Positions 34,410-42,498 of a DNA stretch of 64,000 nucleotides are shown one piece after another. The translations under genes and the position numbers were made by a program. Origin of the DNA: Desulfosarcina alkanivorans. GTDB lineage: Bacteria > Desulfobacterota > Desulfobacteria > Desulfobacterales > Desulfosarcinaceae. Numbering within the stretch: the stretch's first letter is position 1; every line of letters starts with the position of its first letter. The stretch is taken from positions 3,162,001 to 3,226,000 of the forward strand of contig NZ_AP021874.1 in the NCBI RefSeq assembly GCF_009688945.1, given 5' to 3'. The notes beneath the pieces are model-generated. The model did not search any database. It was not told the origin of the DNA and was given only the letters and a program-made list of their open reading frames with translations.

Positions 34410-35729
34410 ATGGAACAGACACTGACCTACCAGACCATCGACGATACCGTCCTCGACACCCTGACGACGCCCCGGCGCAGCTACTGGGTGGTCGTGGCCC
34501 TGCTTTTTGCCGGCGTACTCATGGGGGCGGGATGCTGGACCTACCAGATTCTGGTGGGCATCGGCGTCGCCGGCCAGAACAACCCGGTTCACTGGGGCAC
34601 CTATCTGATCAACTTCGTCTTCTGGGTGGGGATCGCCCATTCGGGCACGCTGATTTCCGCCATCCTGCACCTGTTCCGGGCCGGCTGGCGCAACCCCATC
34701 GCCCGGGCCGCCGAGACCATGACCGTCTTTGCCGTGTGCACCGCCGGCCTCTACCCCTTCATCCACCTGGGACGGGTCTGGATGGTCTACTACATGCTGC
34801 CGGTGCCCAACCAGCGAACCCTGTGGCCCAACTTCCAGTCGCCGCTGATGTTCGACGTGGTGGCCATTTCCACCTACCTGACGGTCAGCAGCCTGTTCTG
34901 GTACACCGGCATGCTGCCGGACCTGGCCACCATCCGGGACCGGGCCCACGGTGTGCGCCGCAAGATTTTCACCGTGCTCTCCCTGGGATGGACCGGCGAA
35001 TTCGAGGTATGGCGCCACTACACCCGCGGCTATCTCTTTTTCGCCGCCCTGGCCACCCCGCTGGTCATCTCGGTGCACAGCGTGGTCTCCTGGGATTTTG
35101 CCCTGAGCGTCGTGCCCGGCTGGCACACCACCATCTTCGCCCCCTACTTCGTGGCCGGCGCCATCCATTCGGGCCTGGCCATGGTGGTCACCCTGATGAT
35201 CCCCCTGCGCATGATCTTCCGCTACGAAGCGATCATCACCGACCGCGTCCTGGAAAGCGTGGCCAAAACCATCGTCTTCACCGGCCTGATCGTGGGATTC
35301 GCCTACGCCACCGAAATCTTCATCGCCTGGTACAGCCACAACCCCGTGGAGGTGGAGTCCTTCCGCTGGCGGGCCTTCGGCGACTACGCCCTGGAATACT
35401 GGATCATGGTGACCTGCAACACCATCATCCCGCTGCTGCTGCTGTTCAGGAAGGTGCGCACCAACATCCGCGTGCTCTTCGTCATCAGCCTGCTGGTCAA
35501 CGTGGGCATGTGGTATGAACGCTTCGTGATCATCATCGGGTCGGTGGCCCACGATTTTCTGCCCCACGCCTGGGGGCTCTACTCACCCAGCTGGGTTGAA
35601 TTCGGCATCATGATCGGCAGTTTCTGCCTCTTTTTCTTCCTGTTCGTGCTGTTCGTCAAACACATGCCGTCGGTCGCCATGACCGAGATGAAAGAAACCC
35701 TGCATGAAGGAGAGCATCATGCCGGCTGA
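34410..35729 (+). CDS. actC: ACIII-like NrfD-type quinone-interacting membrane subunit (ActC)
   Basis: 439-aa protein of the NrfD/PsrC family with about ten membrane helices. It begins with a short cytoplasmic end, then VVVALLFAGVLMGAGCWTYQI; HSGTLISAILHLFR (helix 2), FPFIHLGR-like IHLGRVWMVYYML, SVHSVVSWDFA and GAIHSGLAMVVTLM are family landmarks. It anchors the ActB-type subunit and takes part in quinol oxidation and possibly proton translocation. Its end overlaps actD by 11 bases. Confidence 0.92.
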   Translation: MEQTLTYQTIDDTVLDTLTTPRRSYWVVVALLFAGVLMGAGCWTYQILVGIGVAGQNNPVHWGTYLINFVFWVGIAHSGTLISAILHLFRAGWRNPIARAAETMTVFAVCTAGLYPFIHLGRVWMVYYMLPVPNQRTLWPNFQSPLMFDVVAISTYLTVSSLFWYTGMLPDLATIRDRAHGVRRKIFTVLSLGWTGEFEVWRHYTRGYLFFAALATPLVISVHSVVSWDFALSVVPGWHTTIFAPYFVAGAIHSGLAMVVTLMIPLRMIFRYEAIITDRVLESVAKTIVFTGLIVGFAYATEIFIAWYSHNPVEVESFRWRAFGDYALEYWIMVTCNTIIPLLLLFRKVRTNIRVLFVISLLVNVGMWYERFVIIIGSVAHDFLPHAWGLYSPSWVEFGIMIGSFCLFFFLFVLFVKHMPSVAMTEMKETLHEGEHHAG

Positions 35730-36243
35730 CACCATTTCCATCATGGGGATCTTTGCCAGCGAAAACAGCGCCGCCACGGCCATCGACGGGTTGCGGGAAA
35801 CGGCCTGGACCGTCGAGCGGGTTCACAGCCCCATTCCCAGCCACGCCATCGAACACGCCCTGGAGTTGCCCAAGAGCCGGGTAGGCTGGTTCACCCTGGC
35901 CGGTGGTATCACCGGGTTCTTTACCGGCTTTTTGCTGGCCGCCTTCACCGCCACCCGCTGGTCCTTGATGGTCAGCGGCAAACCGGTGGTGGCCCTGGTG
36001 CCGTTTTTTATCGTGGGATTTGAATTCACCATCCTTTTCGCCGTCTTCGGCAACGTTCTGGGCCTGATCTCCCAGGCCCGGCTGCCGCGCTTCGATACCC
36101 GGCCGGGCTACGACGAACGCTTCTCCGGGGACCGTTTCGGGGTGCTGGCCCGCTGCCATGCCGACGAGCAGGATGAGCTGACCCGTTTTTTCGAGGAAAA
36201 CGGTGCTGAGACCAAAACGGTAAACGAATGGATGGAAAGGTGA
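35719..36243 (+). CDS. actD: ACIII-like subunit ActD (DUF3341)
   Basis: 174-aa protein with a small N-terminal ferredoxin-like domain (SIMGIFASENSAATAID) and two membrane helices (residues about 60-110), then a soluble end with a GDRFGVLARC strand. This is the DUF3341/ActD architecture. The start at 35719 is preceded by GAAGGAGAGCATC and lies inside the end of actC; the in-frame ATG at 35704 lacks a site. It is required for integrity of ACIII in characterised systems. Confidence 0.88.
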   Translation: MPADTISIMGIFASENSAATAIDGLRETAWTVERVHSPIPSHAIEHALELPKSRVGWFTLAGGITGFFTGFLLAAFTATRWSLMVSGKPVVALVPFFIVGFEFTILFAVFGNVLGLISQARLPRFDTRPGYDERFSGDRFGVLARCHADEQDELTRFFEENGAETKTVNEWMER

Positions 36244-36245
36244 CC

Positions 36246-37475
36246 ATGTCCACACTCCCGTCAAGCGATCAGGAAAGACCACTGCCGCTGATGAAGATTT
36301 TTTACGGCCTGGCGGCCGCCGGCGCCCTGATTTTCATCACGGTCGCCGTTGTGGGCAACCCGGCCCGGGCCTGGCAGGCCTACCTGCTGAACTTCCTGTT
36401 CTTCTCGGCCATCGCCCAGGGGGCGGTCCTCTTTTCGGCCCTCATGCACACGGTCAAAGCCCGCTGGAGCGGCCCCCTGGCCGATGTGGCCGAATCCTTC
36501 GCCGCCTTCTTCCCGGTATCCCTGGTGCTGTTCGTCATCCTGTTCATTGGCCACCAGCACGTTTTTCCCTGGCTGCACGAAGACCTGCACGGCAAGGAAG
36601 TGTGGCTCAACCTGCCTTTCATGTTCGGCAGGGACTTGGCAGGCCTGTGCCTGCTCTACGGGTTCGGCATGGCCTTTCTCTATCACCGACTCTACTTCAC
36701 CCTGAGTATCCGGGGCGCATCGGGCCCCTTCGGCCGCTGGCTGCTGGCCCGCTGGGAGAAAAATCCGCCAGACGAAGATCGTCTGGCCGGCCGCATGACG
36801 GTCTTCGGCATCCTCTACCTGCTGGCCTTTGCCCTGGTCCTTTCACTGATCGGCTACGATCTGGTGATGGCCACGGATCCGCACTGGTACTCCACCCTGT
36901 TCGGTGCCTATACCTTTGTCAAGGCGGTCTACATCGGTTTCGGTGCCCTGATCGTCCTCAGCGCACTCCTGCATCTGAGCCGCAGGAACGGCTACCATGT
37001 CGAGGAAAGCCAGTTTCACGACATCGGCAAACTCTTTTTCGCCTTCTGCCTGGTGTGGGCCGATTTCTTCTATGCCCAGTTCGTGGTGATCTGGTACGGC
37101 AACATCCCCGAAGAGACCGCCTACATCATCGAACGCACCATGGCCGCGCCCTGGAGCACGCTGGCCTGGACCGTTTTCATCGGCTGCTTCCTGGCCCCGT
37201 TCCTGATCCTGATCAACCGCCGGATCAAAACCATGCCCCGGGCCATGGTCGTCATCTGCCTGGCCGTGATGACCGGCATCTGGCTGGAGCACTACCTGCT
37301 GCTGGGTCCCTCCTTTCATCACCACGCCCATCACATCCCCCTGGGCTGGGTGGAAGCCGCCGTGGCCGTGGGCTTTTTCGGTCTGCTGGCCGTTGCCGTG
37401 ACGGGATACTTCCAGCAGTTTCCCGAGTTGCTGAAGGGCACAGAAGTGGAGACAATTGAGGTTGAAGCCGGTTAG
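36246..37475 (+). CDS. actF: ACIII-like membrane subunit ActF
   Basis: 409-aa polytopic protein, about ten helices, matching the second quinone-binding-type subunit of ACIII. Landmarks are NPARAWQAYLLNFLFFSAIAQG, then LYHRLYFTLS, FVKAVYIGFGALIVLSALLHLSRR and WADFFYAQFVVIWYGNIPEE. The start is the ATG at 36246, five bases after GGAAAGG; the frame also allows an ATG at 36228 overlapping actD. It is followed by a 241-base low-GC spacer before the cytochrome gene. Confidence 0.88.
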   Translation: MSTLPSSDQERPLPLMKIFYGLAAAGALIFITVAVVGNPARAWQAYLLNFLFFSAIAQGAVLFSALMHTVKARWSGPLADVAESFAAFFPVSLVLFVILFIGHQHVFPWLHEDLHGKEVWLNLPFMFGRDLAGLCLLYGFGMAFLYHRLYFTLSIRGASGPFGRWLLARWEKNPPDEDRLAGRMTVFGILYLLAFALVLSLIGYDLVMATDPHWYSTLFGAYTFVKAVYIGFGALIVLSALLHLSRRNGYHVEESQFHDIGKLFFAFCLVWADFFYAQFVVIWYGNIPEETAYIIERTMAAPWSTLAWTVFIGCFLAPFLILINRRIKTMPRAMVVICLAVMTGIWLEHYLLLGPSFHHHAHHIPLGWVEAAVAVGFFGLLAVAVTGYFQQFPELLKGTEVETIEVEAG

Positions 37476-37716
37476 GAGGCAGACGAAAAAAGGTCGATGC
37501 ATCTGATTGAAAAATTGGGGATTGAGGGCTTAAGGAATTGAAAGAGCGACTGCCGTCGCAATCCCTTTTTACCGATACCGAATAAATTGCGGGCCAGACA
37601 GTGGGATATCAGGTTAATGATTGACGGTTCTCGAATTGAGGGATTGTGGAATTGAAGGGTCGATGCGGTTCGCCTTCAGTCTTCAGCCTTAACCCCTAAA
37701 CACCTGAGTTTTGATA

Positions 37717-38346
37717 ATGGAAATTCTGATTACCTCTTTTTCTCTGCTCACCCTCGCGGTGATCGTTATTCTGATCGGTACCCGGGGACGGCCCATGCGC
37801 TTTATCACCGCCTTCGGCGAGACCCTGGCGCACGTCTGGGAAAACCGGGGCCCCATGTTCTGGGTGTCTGCCTGCGTGGCGCTGGTGCTGGCGTTCCTGT
37901 TCTTCTTCTACGCGTCGCCGGCCACCCGCATCGGTGCGGAGCAGCCCATCGCCTTCAGCCACCGCCTCCACGCCGGGCACAAGGCCATCCAGTGCCAGTT
38001 CTGCCACCCCTACGTGGGCCGATCCATCCATCCGGGATTGCCGGCCGTGGAAAAATGCCTGTACTGCCACAACTACATCATCGCCAACCACCCCGAGATC
38101 CAGAAAGAACACGACTATTTTAACAGCGACACCCCCACACCGTGGGTGAAAGTATACGAACTGGCCGAACACGTGCTGTTCAACCACCAACGGCATATTA
38201 AAAAAGAAATCGCCTGCGAATCCTGCCACGGCGAGGTCCGCCAGATGGACCGCCTGAAAGGTGAACGCTTCAAGATGGGATTCTGCATCCAATGCCACCG
38301 GGAAAAAAAGGTCAACCTGGGCTGCTGGCTGGCCTGCCACAGCTAA
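37717..38346 (+). CDS. actA: Pentahaem cytochrome c subunit, ActA-like
   Basis: 209-aa membrane-anchored cytochrome. Two helices (about residues 5-22 and 48-66) precede a periplasmic domain. Haem sites in order are CQFCH, CLYCH, CESCH, CIQCH and, at the very end, CWLACH, a CxxxCH spacing. Additional His residues (AFSHRLHAGH, FNHQRH) fit bis-His ligation. ACIII ActA normally has five haems, so counting the last site gives the expected number. The chosen start is the ATG at 37717; no clear ribosome site is visible. It probably accepts electrons from the iron-sulfur chain and passes them to soluble or oxidase-bound cytochrome c. Confidence 0.85.
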   Translation: MEILITSFSLLTLAVIVILIGTRGRPMRFITAFGETLAHVWENRGPMFWVSACVALVLAFLFFFYASPATRIGAEQPIAFSHRLHAGHKAIQCQFCHPYVGRSIHPGLPAVEKCLYCHNYIIANHPEIQKEHDYFNSDTPTPWVKVYELAEHVLFNHQRHIKKEIACESCHGEVRQMDRLKGERFKMGFCIQCHREKKVNLGCWLACHS

Positions 38347-38356
38347 CAAAATTGAG

Positions 38357-38444
38357 AATTTTGAATTATGAATGTTGAATTGAGGAATTCTATCGTTTTA
38401 AAAACAGGCAGAATACAATCATTCAAAATTCATAATTCAAAATT
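38357..38444. repeat. AT-rich palindrome upstream of ccoN
   Basis: Arms 38357-38380 and 38421-38444 (24 bases each) are inverted copies with a single mismatch. Left begins AATTTTGAATTATGAAT and right ends ATTCATAATTCAAAATT. The composition is far below that of the flanking genes. The right arm ends 9 bases before the AAGGAG ribosome site of ccoN. Confidence 0.85.
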
Positions 38445-38464
38445 AAATTTGCAAGGAGTCGCCA

Positions 38465-39835
38465 TTGGTCGCTGAAACCCAAACCCTTGAATCCACCAAT
38501 ACCACCGCCAAGGGGTTTGCCCTGACATCCGGATTCTGGATGATGGTCGCTACCTTTTTCGGACTGCTCGGGGCCGCGGAACTGGTGGCCCCGGATCTGA
38601 CCGAGAACATGGGCGGCATCGTATTTGGACGCGTGCGTCCCACCCACGTCAACCTGGTGCTGTTCGGTTTTGTCACCCCGGGCCTGCTCTCGGCGGCCTT
38701 CTACTTCATCCCCCGGCTGCTGCGTACCCGGCTGTTCAGCGAACGGTTGGGTGTATTTACCGTGGTTGCCTGGAACATCGCCCTGGTCGGTGCGGTGGCC
38801 ACCCTGGCCGCGGGCTTTACCCAGGGCCGTGAATATGCGGAACTGATCTGGCCCATCGACATCATGGTGGTGGCCGCCTTCGGCCTGGTCTTTTACAATT
38901 TCATCATGACCGTCAAAAACCGCCAGGAGCCGATTCTTTATGTATCGGTATGGTACGTACTGGCCGGCACCATCCTCACCGCCTGCACCTTTGCCCTGGG
39001 CAATGTCATCTGGAAGCCCGACAGCGGCGCCCTGGTGGGCATCCACGATGCCATCCTGCTGTGGTTTTACGGGCACAACGTCTTCGGCCTGCTGCTGACC
39101 CCCCTTGCCGCCGCGGTGGCCTATTATGTGATCCCCCGGGCCTGCCGGGTGCCCCTTTACAGCCACACCCTCTCCCTGCTGGGATTCTGGGCGCTTATCG
39201 TGGTCTACACCCACATCGGCACCCACCATCTGCTTCAGGTACCGGTACCCACCTGGCTCAAGGTGGTGGCCATCGTGGACAGCGTGGCCATGGTGATTCC
39301 GGTCATGGCCTTTTTGATCAACATCTGGTACACGGCCAAGGGCCGGCTGGGTGAAATCCACGCCGACATCGGTGCCAAATTCGTCTTCACCGGCACCATC
39401 ATGTACTTCTTCGTCAGCATCCAGGGGTCGCTCATGGCCCTGCCCGACGTCCAGCGCGTAACCCATTTCAACAACTGGGTGGTCGCCCACGCCCACATCG
39501 GCGTGCTGGGTTTTGCCGGCATGATCGCCCTGGGCGGGCTTTACTACACCATACCGAAACTTTCCGGAAAACCCCTCCACAGCCGTTTTCTGGCCGACTT
39601 CCAGTACTGGATGGTCCTGATCGGCATGGTGGGGTTTACCGTGGTACTGACCATCGCCGGCCTGATCCAGGGCAACGCCTGGCTCAACGGCGAAACCGTT
39701 TACCGGGTACTGCCGGAAATCCACGTATACTATGTGGTTCGTGCCGGCCTGGGCCTGTTGATTTTTTCCAGCGCGGTCCTTGGGTTTTATAATATCGTCC
39801 GTTCATTGTTCGGAAAAACCGGAGCGTCATCATGA
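38465..39835 (+). CDS. ccoN: cbb3-type cytochrome oxidase subunit I (TTG start)
   Basis: 456-aa haem-copper oxidase catalytic subunit with about twelve helices. The six expected metal His are visible: PTHVNL (low-spin haem), YGHNVFG (CuB), THIGTHH (two CuB ligands), and AHAHIG (high- and low-spin haem). The start is the TTG at 38465 with AAGGAG six bases upstream; no ATG is available. It reduces O2 at the membrane using electrons from cytochrome c. Its stop overlaps ccoO (ATGA). Placed immediately after ACIII genes, it is the likely terminal acceptor of that complex. Confidence 0.93.
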   Translation: MVAETQTLESTNTTAKGFALTSGFWMMVATFFGLLGAAELVAPDLTENMGGIVFGRVRPTHVNLVLFGFVTPGLLSAAFYFIPRLLRTRLFSERLGVFTVVAWNIALVGAVATLAAGFTQGREYAELIWPIDIMVVAAFGLVFYNFIMTVKNRQEPILYVSVWYVLAGTILTACTFALGNVIWKPDSGALVGIHDAILLWFYGHNVFGLLLTPLAAAVAYYVIPRACRVPLYSHTLSLLGFWALIVVYTHIGTHHLLQVPVPTWLKVVAIVDSVAMVIPVMAFLINIWYTAKGRLGEIHADIGAKFVFTGTIMYFFVSIQGSLMALPDVQRVTHFNNWVVAHAHIGVLGFAGMIALGGLYYTIPKLSGKPLHSRFLADFQYWMVLIGMVGFTVVLTIAGLIQGNAWLNGETVYRVLPEIHVYYVVRAGLGLLIFSSAVLGFYNIVRSLFGKTGASS

Positions 39836-40767
39836 AAATGACCCCCCTTGCCGTGGTCGTCGGCTCGCTGCTGATCCTGGCCGCCATCGTGTTCGTGGTG
39901 ATCCTGTTGCCCTATGTACAAACCAGCCAGACTGTGCCATCGGACATTTTCCGCCAGCGGGCGGCCGACGAAGCTGCCGGGCGGGCCCTCTATATCGCCA
40001 ACGGCTGCGTCTACTGCCACAGCCAGTCCATCCGTACCATCGACTGGGGGCTGGGCGCCGAACGTATCGCCCAGGCCGGCGACTATGTGGCCGACTACCC
40101 CATCCTGCTGGGTTCCCAGCGCACCGGACCGGACCTGTCCCAGGATGGCGGCGAGCACCCGGACGACTGGCACCGGGCCCACTTCATGAACCCCCGTTAC
40201 ACGCGCCCGCTGTCCATCATGCCGGCCTTCAAGTTCCTGGGCGACAACAACATGGACAATCTCATCCGCTACGTGCAGAGCCTGGGCCTGAAGGACGCCG
40301 ACCGGCGTATGAAACGCCAGAATTTCTGGAAGGAGGAAGCCGTCAGGGCTTACGAAGCCGGCCCGGATGCCAACGTCAAGTGGCTCAACGACAATATCCC
40401 CCAGGGATGGCGCGATGTGCCCAACCCCTACCCCACCACCGAGGCGGGGCTGGCACGGGGGCACAAGATCTACCAGGATTTCTGCCTGGGCTGCCACGGC
40501 CCGGTGGGCGACGGCATGGGCCCGGCCCAGCCCTGGATCTATCCGCCGCCATTGAACTTCACCATCCTGAAAAACAGGGAAATCAGCGGCGGAATCCTCT
40601 ACTACCAGATCATGAACGGCATCACCGGATCGGCCATGCCCTACTTCAAACGTGAACTGGAGTCGGAAAAAATCTGGGATGTGGGCAATTACGTGGCGGT
40701 CTATTTCATCAACGACAGCGACGCGAACACCGAGCCGAAGGGAATCGATGCGGCCTACGAGCCGTAG
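39832..40767 (+). CDS. ccoO: cbb3 oxidase CcoO fused to a second cytochrome c domain
   Basis: 311-aa protein. One N-terminal helix (residues 5-27) is followed by a CcoO/FixO domain with haem site CVYCHSQ, the QAGDYV..YP and LLGSQRTGPDLS stretch, and a Met ligand in IMPAFKFL. From about residue 205 a further cytochrome c domain follows with CLGCHGPVGDGMG and Met in SAMPYF. FixO proteins are usually about 200-240 aa with one haem, so the second domain may replace part of the missing dihaem CcoP. The start overlaps the ccoN stop by four bases. Confidence 0.9.
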   Translation: MKMTPLAVVVGSLLILAAIVFVVILLPYVQTSQTVPSDIFRQRAADEAAGRALYIANGCVYCHSQSIRTIDWGLGAERIAQAGDYVADYPILLGSQRTGPDLSQDGGEHPDDWHRAHFMNPRYTRPLSIMPAFKFLGDNNMDNLIRYVQSLGLKDADRRMKRQNFWKEEAVRAYEAGPDANVKWLNDNIPQGWRDVPNPYPTTEAGLARGHKIYQDFCLGCHGPVGDGMGPAQPWIYPPPLNFTILKNREISGGILYYQIMNGITGSAMPYFKRELESEKIWDVGNYVAVYFINDSDANTEPKGIDAAYEP

Positions 40768-40800
40768 GCGCATTCGCGCCAGGAATTCAGGCTGAAGCGG

Positions 40801-41010
40801 TTTAGGCTGTAGGAAAAAGATTTTGATCCTAAACGGCTAATAGGCTCAAAATTTCAGACAACGGAATGCTTAAGGTCGAGCCTATCGTTGTCGAAACCAA
40901 GAAAGTGTTAGGCAGTTTGATTCGATCAATTCGAAAGCGGAAAGGAGATTAGACTGAGGTGATTTAGGCGCAACGACAAAGGGATGGCATCATCGCTCCT
41001 ACAGCCTATA
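40801..41010. repeat. Inverted repeat flanking the ccoO-ccoS spacer
   Basis: TTTAGGCTGTAGGA (40801-40814) and TCCTACAGCCTATA (40997-41010) are inverted copies with one mismatch, spanning most of the 267-base spacer. Related words (GATTTAGGCG, GCCTAAATACC) recur inside. No gene lies between them. Confidence 0.6.
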
Positions 41011-41034
41011 CACCTGCAGCCTAAATACCTAATC

Positions 41035-41295
41035 ATGTATTATCCTTACTTCATCGCCTACATCAGCATCGGCCTGACCATCAGCCTGGTGGTGTTCTAC
41101 TGGGCCTTTAGAACCGGCCAGTTTTCCGACCAGCAGCGGGCCCGGTTTCTGCCCCTGCGGGACGAGACCGATGAGCCGCCGGTCAAGGCCAGCCGTTTCA
41201 ATCGGATCGAGATTTACGGGCTTTTTTTCCTGGCAACGGCGGGACTGGGCGCAACGGTCGCGCTGTTGGCCTTTGCCCTGTATTTCAGCAAATAA
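41035..41295 (+). CDS. ccoS: CcoS-like cbb3 oxidase assembly protein, extended
   Basis: 86-aa membrane protein. The first half (MYYPYFIAYISIGLTISL, then FYWAFRTGQFSDQ) matches CcoS, which is needed for cofactor insertion into CcoN. CcoS is normally about 50-60 aa with one helix; here a second helix (IYGLFFLATAGLGATVALLAF) follows a charged loop. The start at 41035 is chosen by the CcoS match; no ribosome site is evident. Confidence 0.7.
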   Translation: MYYPYFIAYISIGLTISLVVFYWAFRTGQFSDQQRARFLPLRDETDEPPVKASRFNRIEIYGLFFLATAGLGATVALLAFALYFSK

Positions 41296-41307
41296 GGGGG
41301 GCAACCC

Positions 41308-41583
41308 ATGAGATTTTATGAACTGTTGAATTTCCAGCACACCATGGCCTGGCTGTTCCCCAGCCTGATTTTCATGGTGGTTTTCGGTGTGGGCCTGGCC
41401 TTTGCCCATCTGCATGGCAAGGACAGCGAGGCACGTAAAAAGACCATCACCGGCCGCTATGCCGACGGCATCGAAGAGCGCGACGCGCCCTATCCCCTGT
41501 TCATGATGCTGGTTATCGCCGGAACCTTTATCTGGGGATTTTTCTATATTGTCATGCACGGCGTTCTGGGGGTAAAAATCTGA
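41308..41583 (+). CDS. Small membrane subunit resembling the CcoP/FixP N-terminal module
   Basis: 91-aa protein with two helices (residues about 10-33 and 66-90). The loop GRYADGIEERDAPYP recalls the DGIEE(Y)DNPLP segment that starts CcoP, but no CxxCH haem site follows. The gene may encode a stand-alone membrane anchor, with cytochrome domains supplied by neighbouring genes. AAGGGGGGCAACCC precedes the ATG. It is followed after one base by the next small gene. Confidence 0.65.
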   Translation: MRFYELLNFQHTMAWLFPSLIFMVVFGVGLAFAHLHGKDSEARKKTITGRYADGIEERDAPYPLFMMLVIAGTFIWGFFYIVMHGVLGVKI

Positions 41584-41584
41584 T

Positions 41585-41812
41585 ATGAACGACGAAATCC
41601 ATCGCGAATCTCTGCTCAGAACCTGGATCTGGCTCGGTGTCATGCTGGGCATTATCCTTTTTAAGGGCTTTCTGGCCTTTACCGTGGTTTCGGATATGGG
41701 CCAGCCCACCTGGGCCTACCGCCCGGTGAAGGATGTGCCGGCCCAGTCCCCCTATGCCGTGTACCAGCTGCTGCCCAATCCACAACACGTCAGAGGGGCC
41801 GGAGGAGAATAA
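41585..41812 (+). CDS. Small single-pass membrane protein of the cbb3 region
   Basis: 75-aa protein with one helix (TWIWLGVMLGIILFKGFLAFTVV) and a short periplasmic tail containing Pro and Tyr (TWAYRPVKDVP, YAVYQLLPNP). No family is recognised. It is packed between the FixP-N-like gene (one base) and the monohaem cytochrome gene (no gap), so it is probably a subunit or assembly factor of the oxidase. Confidence 0.65.
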   Translation: MNDEIHRESLLRTWIWLGVMLGIILFKGFLAFTVVSDMGQPTWAYRPVKDVPAQSPYAVYQLLPNPQHVRGAGGE

Positions 41813-42331
41813 ATGATTCGCATCCTGTCAGTCGGCCTGATTGTTTCAGCGGTTGCCCTGGTGGCCTGGGGCGTCATCACCGCTTACGATGAACTGTTGC
41901 CCGTGGGACGCATGTGGAAAACCCCGGCGGTCAAGCCCCATGAAAACCCCATTCCGGTCATGGCGGCGGGCAGTGTGCCCGTCAACGGTGGCGAGGCGCT
42001 CTTTCGCGCCGCCGCTCCGGAAGCGATCCAGCCCCCCTTTTCACTCACCGACGCGGCGGCCGTCACGTCCGGCGAAACCACATACCGGTTTTACTGCATT
42101 CACTGCCACGGTAAAAACTTCGACGGTTACGGCACCGTGGGCCAGAGTTTTGCCCCGCCGCCCGGCGACCTTCGCAGCAAGCGGGTCCAGTCCATGCCAG
42201 CGGGCGTGCTGTTCAAGGAGATCAGCTACGGCATCCCGGACGGCCGCCAGCCGGCCCTGGCCACCACCGTGGCCGTTGAGGACCGCTGGCATGCCATCGC
42301 CTACGTCAAGAGCCTCGGCCAGCGTCAGTGA
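41813..42331 (+). CDS. Membrane-anchored monohaem cytochrome c (ActE-like)
   Basis: 172-aa protein with one N-terminal helix, then VNGGEALFRA and a cytochrome c domain with CIHCHGKNFDGYGTVGQ and a Met in MPAGVLFKEISYGIPDGRQPA. This class I cytochrome matches ACIII ActE in size and pattern and would carry electrons from ActA to the oxidase. It could equally be called a detached CcoP haem domain; its position among cco genes fits either. Confidence 0.82.
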   Translation: MIRILSVGLIVSAVALVAWGVITAYDELLPVGRMWKTPAVKPHENPIPVMAAGSVPVNGGEALFRAAAPEAIQPPFSLTDAAAVTSGETTYRFYCIHCHGKNFDGYGTVGQSFAPPPGDLRSKRVQSMPAGVLFKEISYGIPDGRQPALATTVAVEDRWHAIAYVKSLGQRQ

Positions 42332-42335
42332 CGCT

Positions 42336-42452
42336 GGCAAATATCAAATGACAAAATCCAAATGACAATTGAAGGATGGGGTCGATTTTATTTAGATCGA
42401 TAGCATTCCACCATTTGACATTCGGATTTTGGCCTTTGACATTTTCATTGCC
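42336..42452. repeat. AT-rich imperfect palindrome upstream of ccoI
   Basis: Left arm about 42336-42370 and right arm 42413-42452 are inverted relatives sharing the cores CAAAATCC(A/G)AATG and ATCAAA/TTTGACAT words, with small gaps. They fill most of the 167-base spacer before ccoI and are much lower in GC than the genes around them. Confidence 0.65.
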
Positions 42453-42498
42453 GAATTTCTTCTTTGGCACCATTGTCCTCACGCCCGGTTAAAATTCC

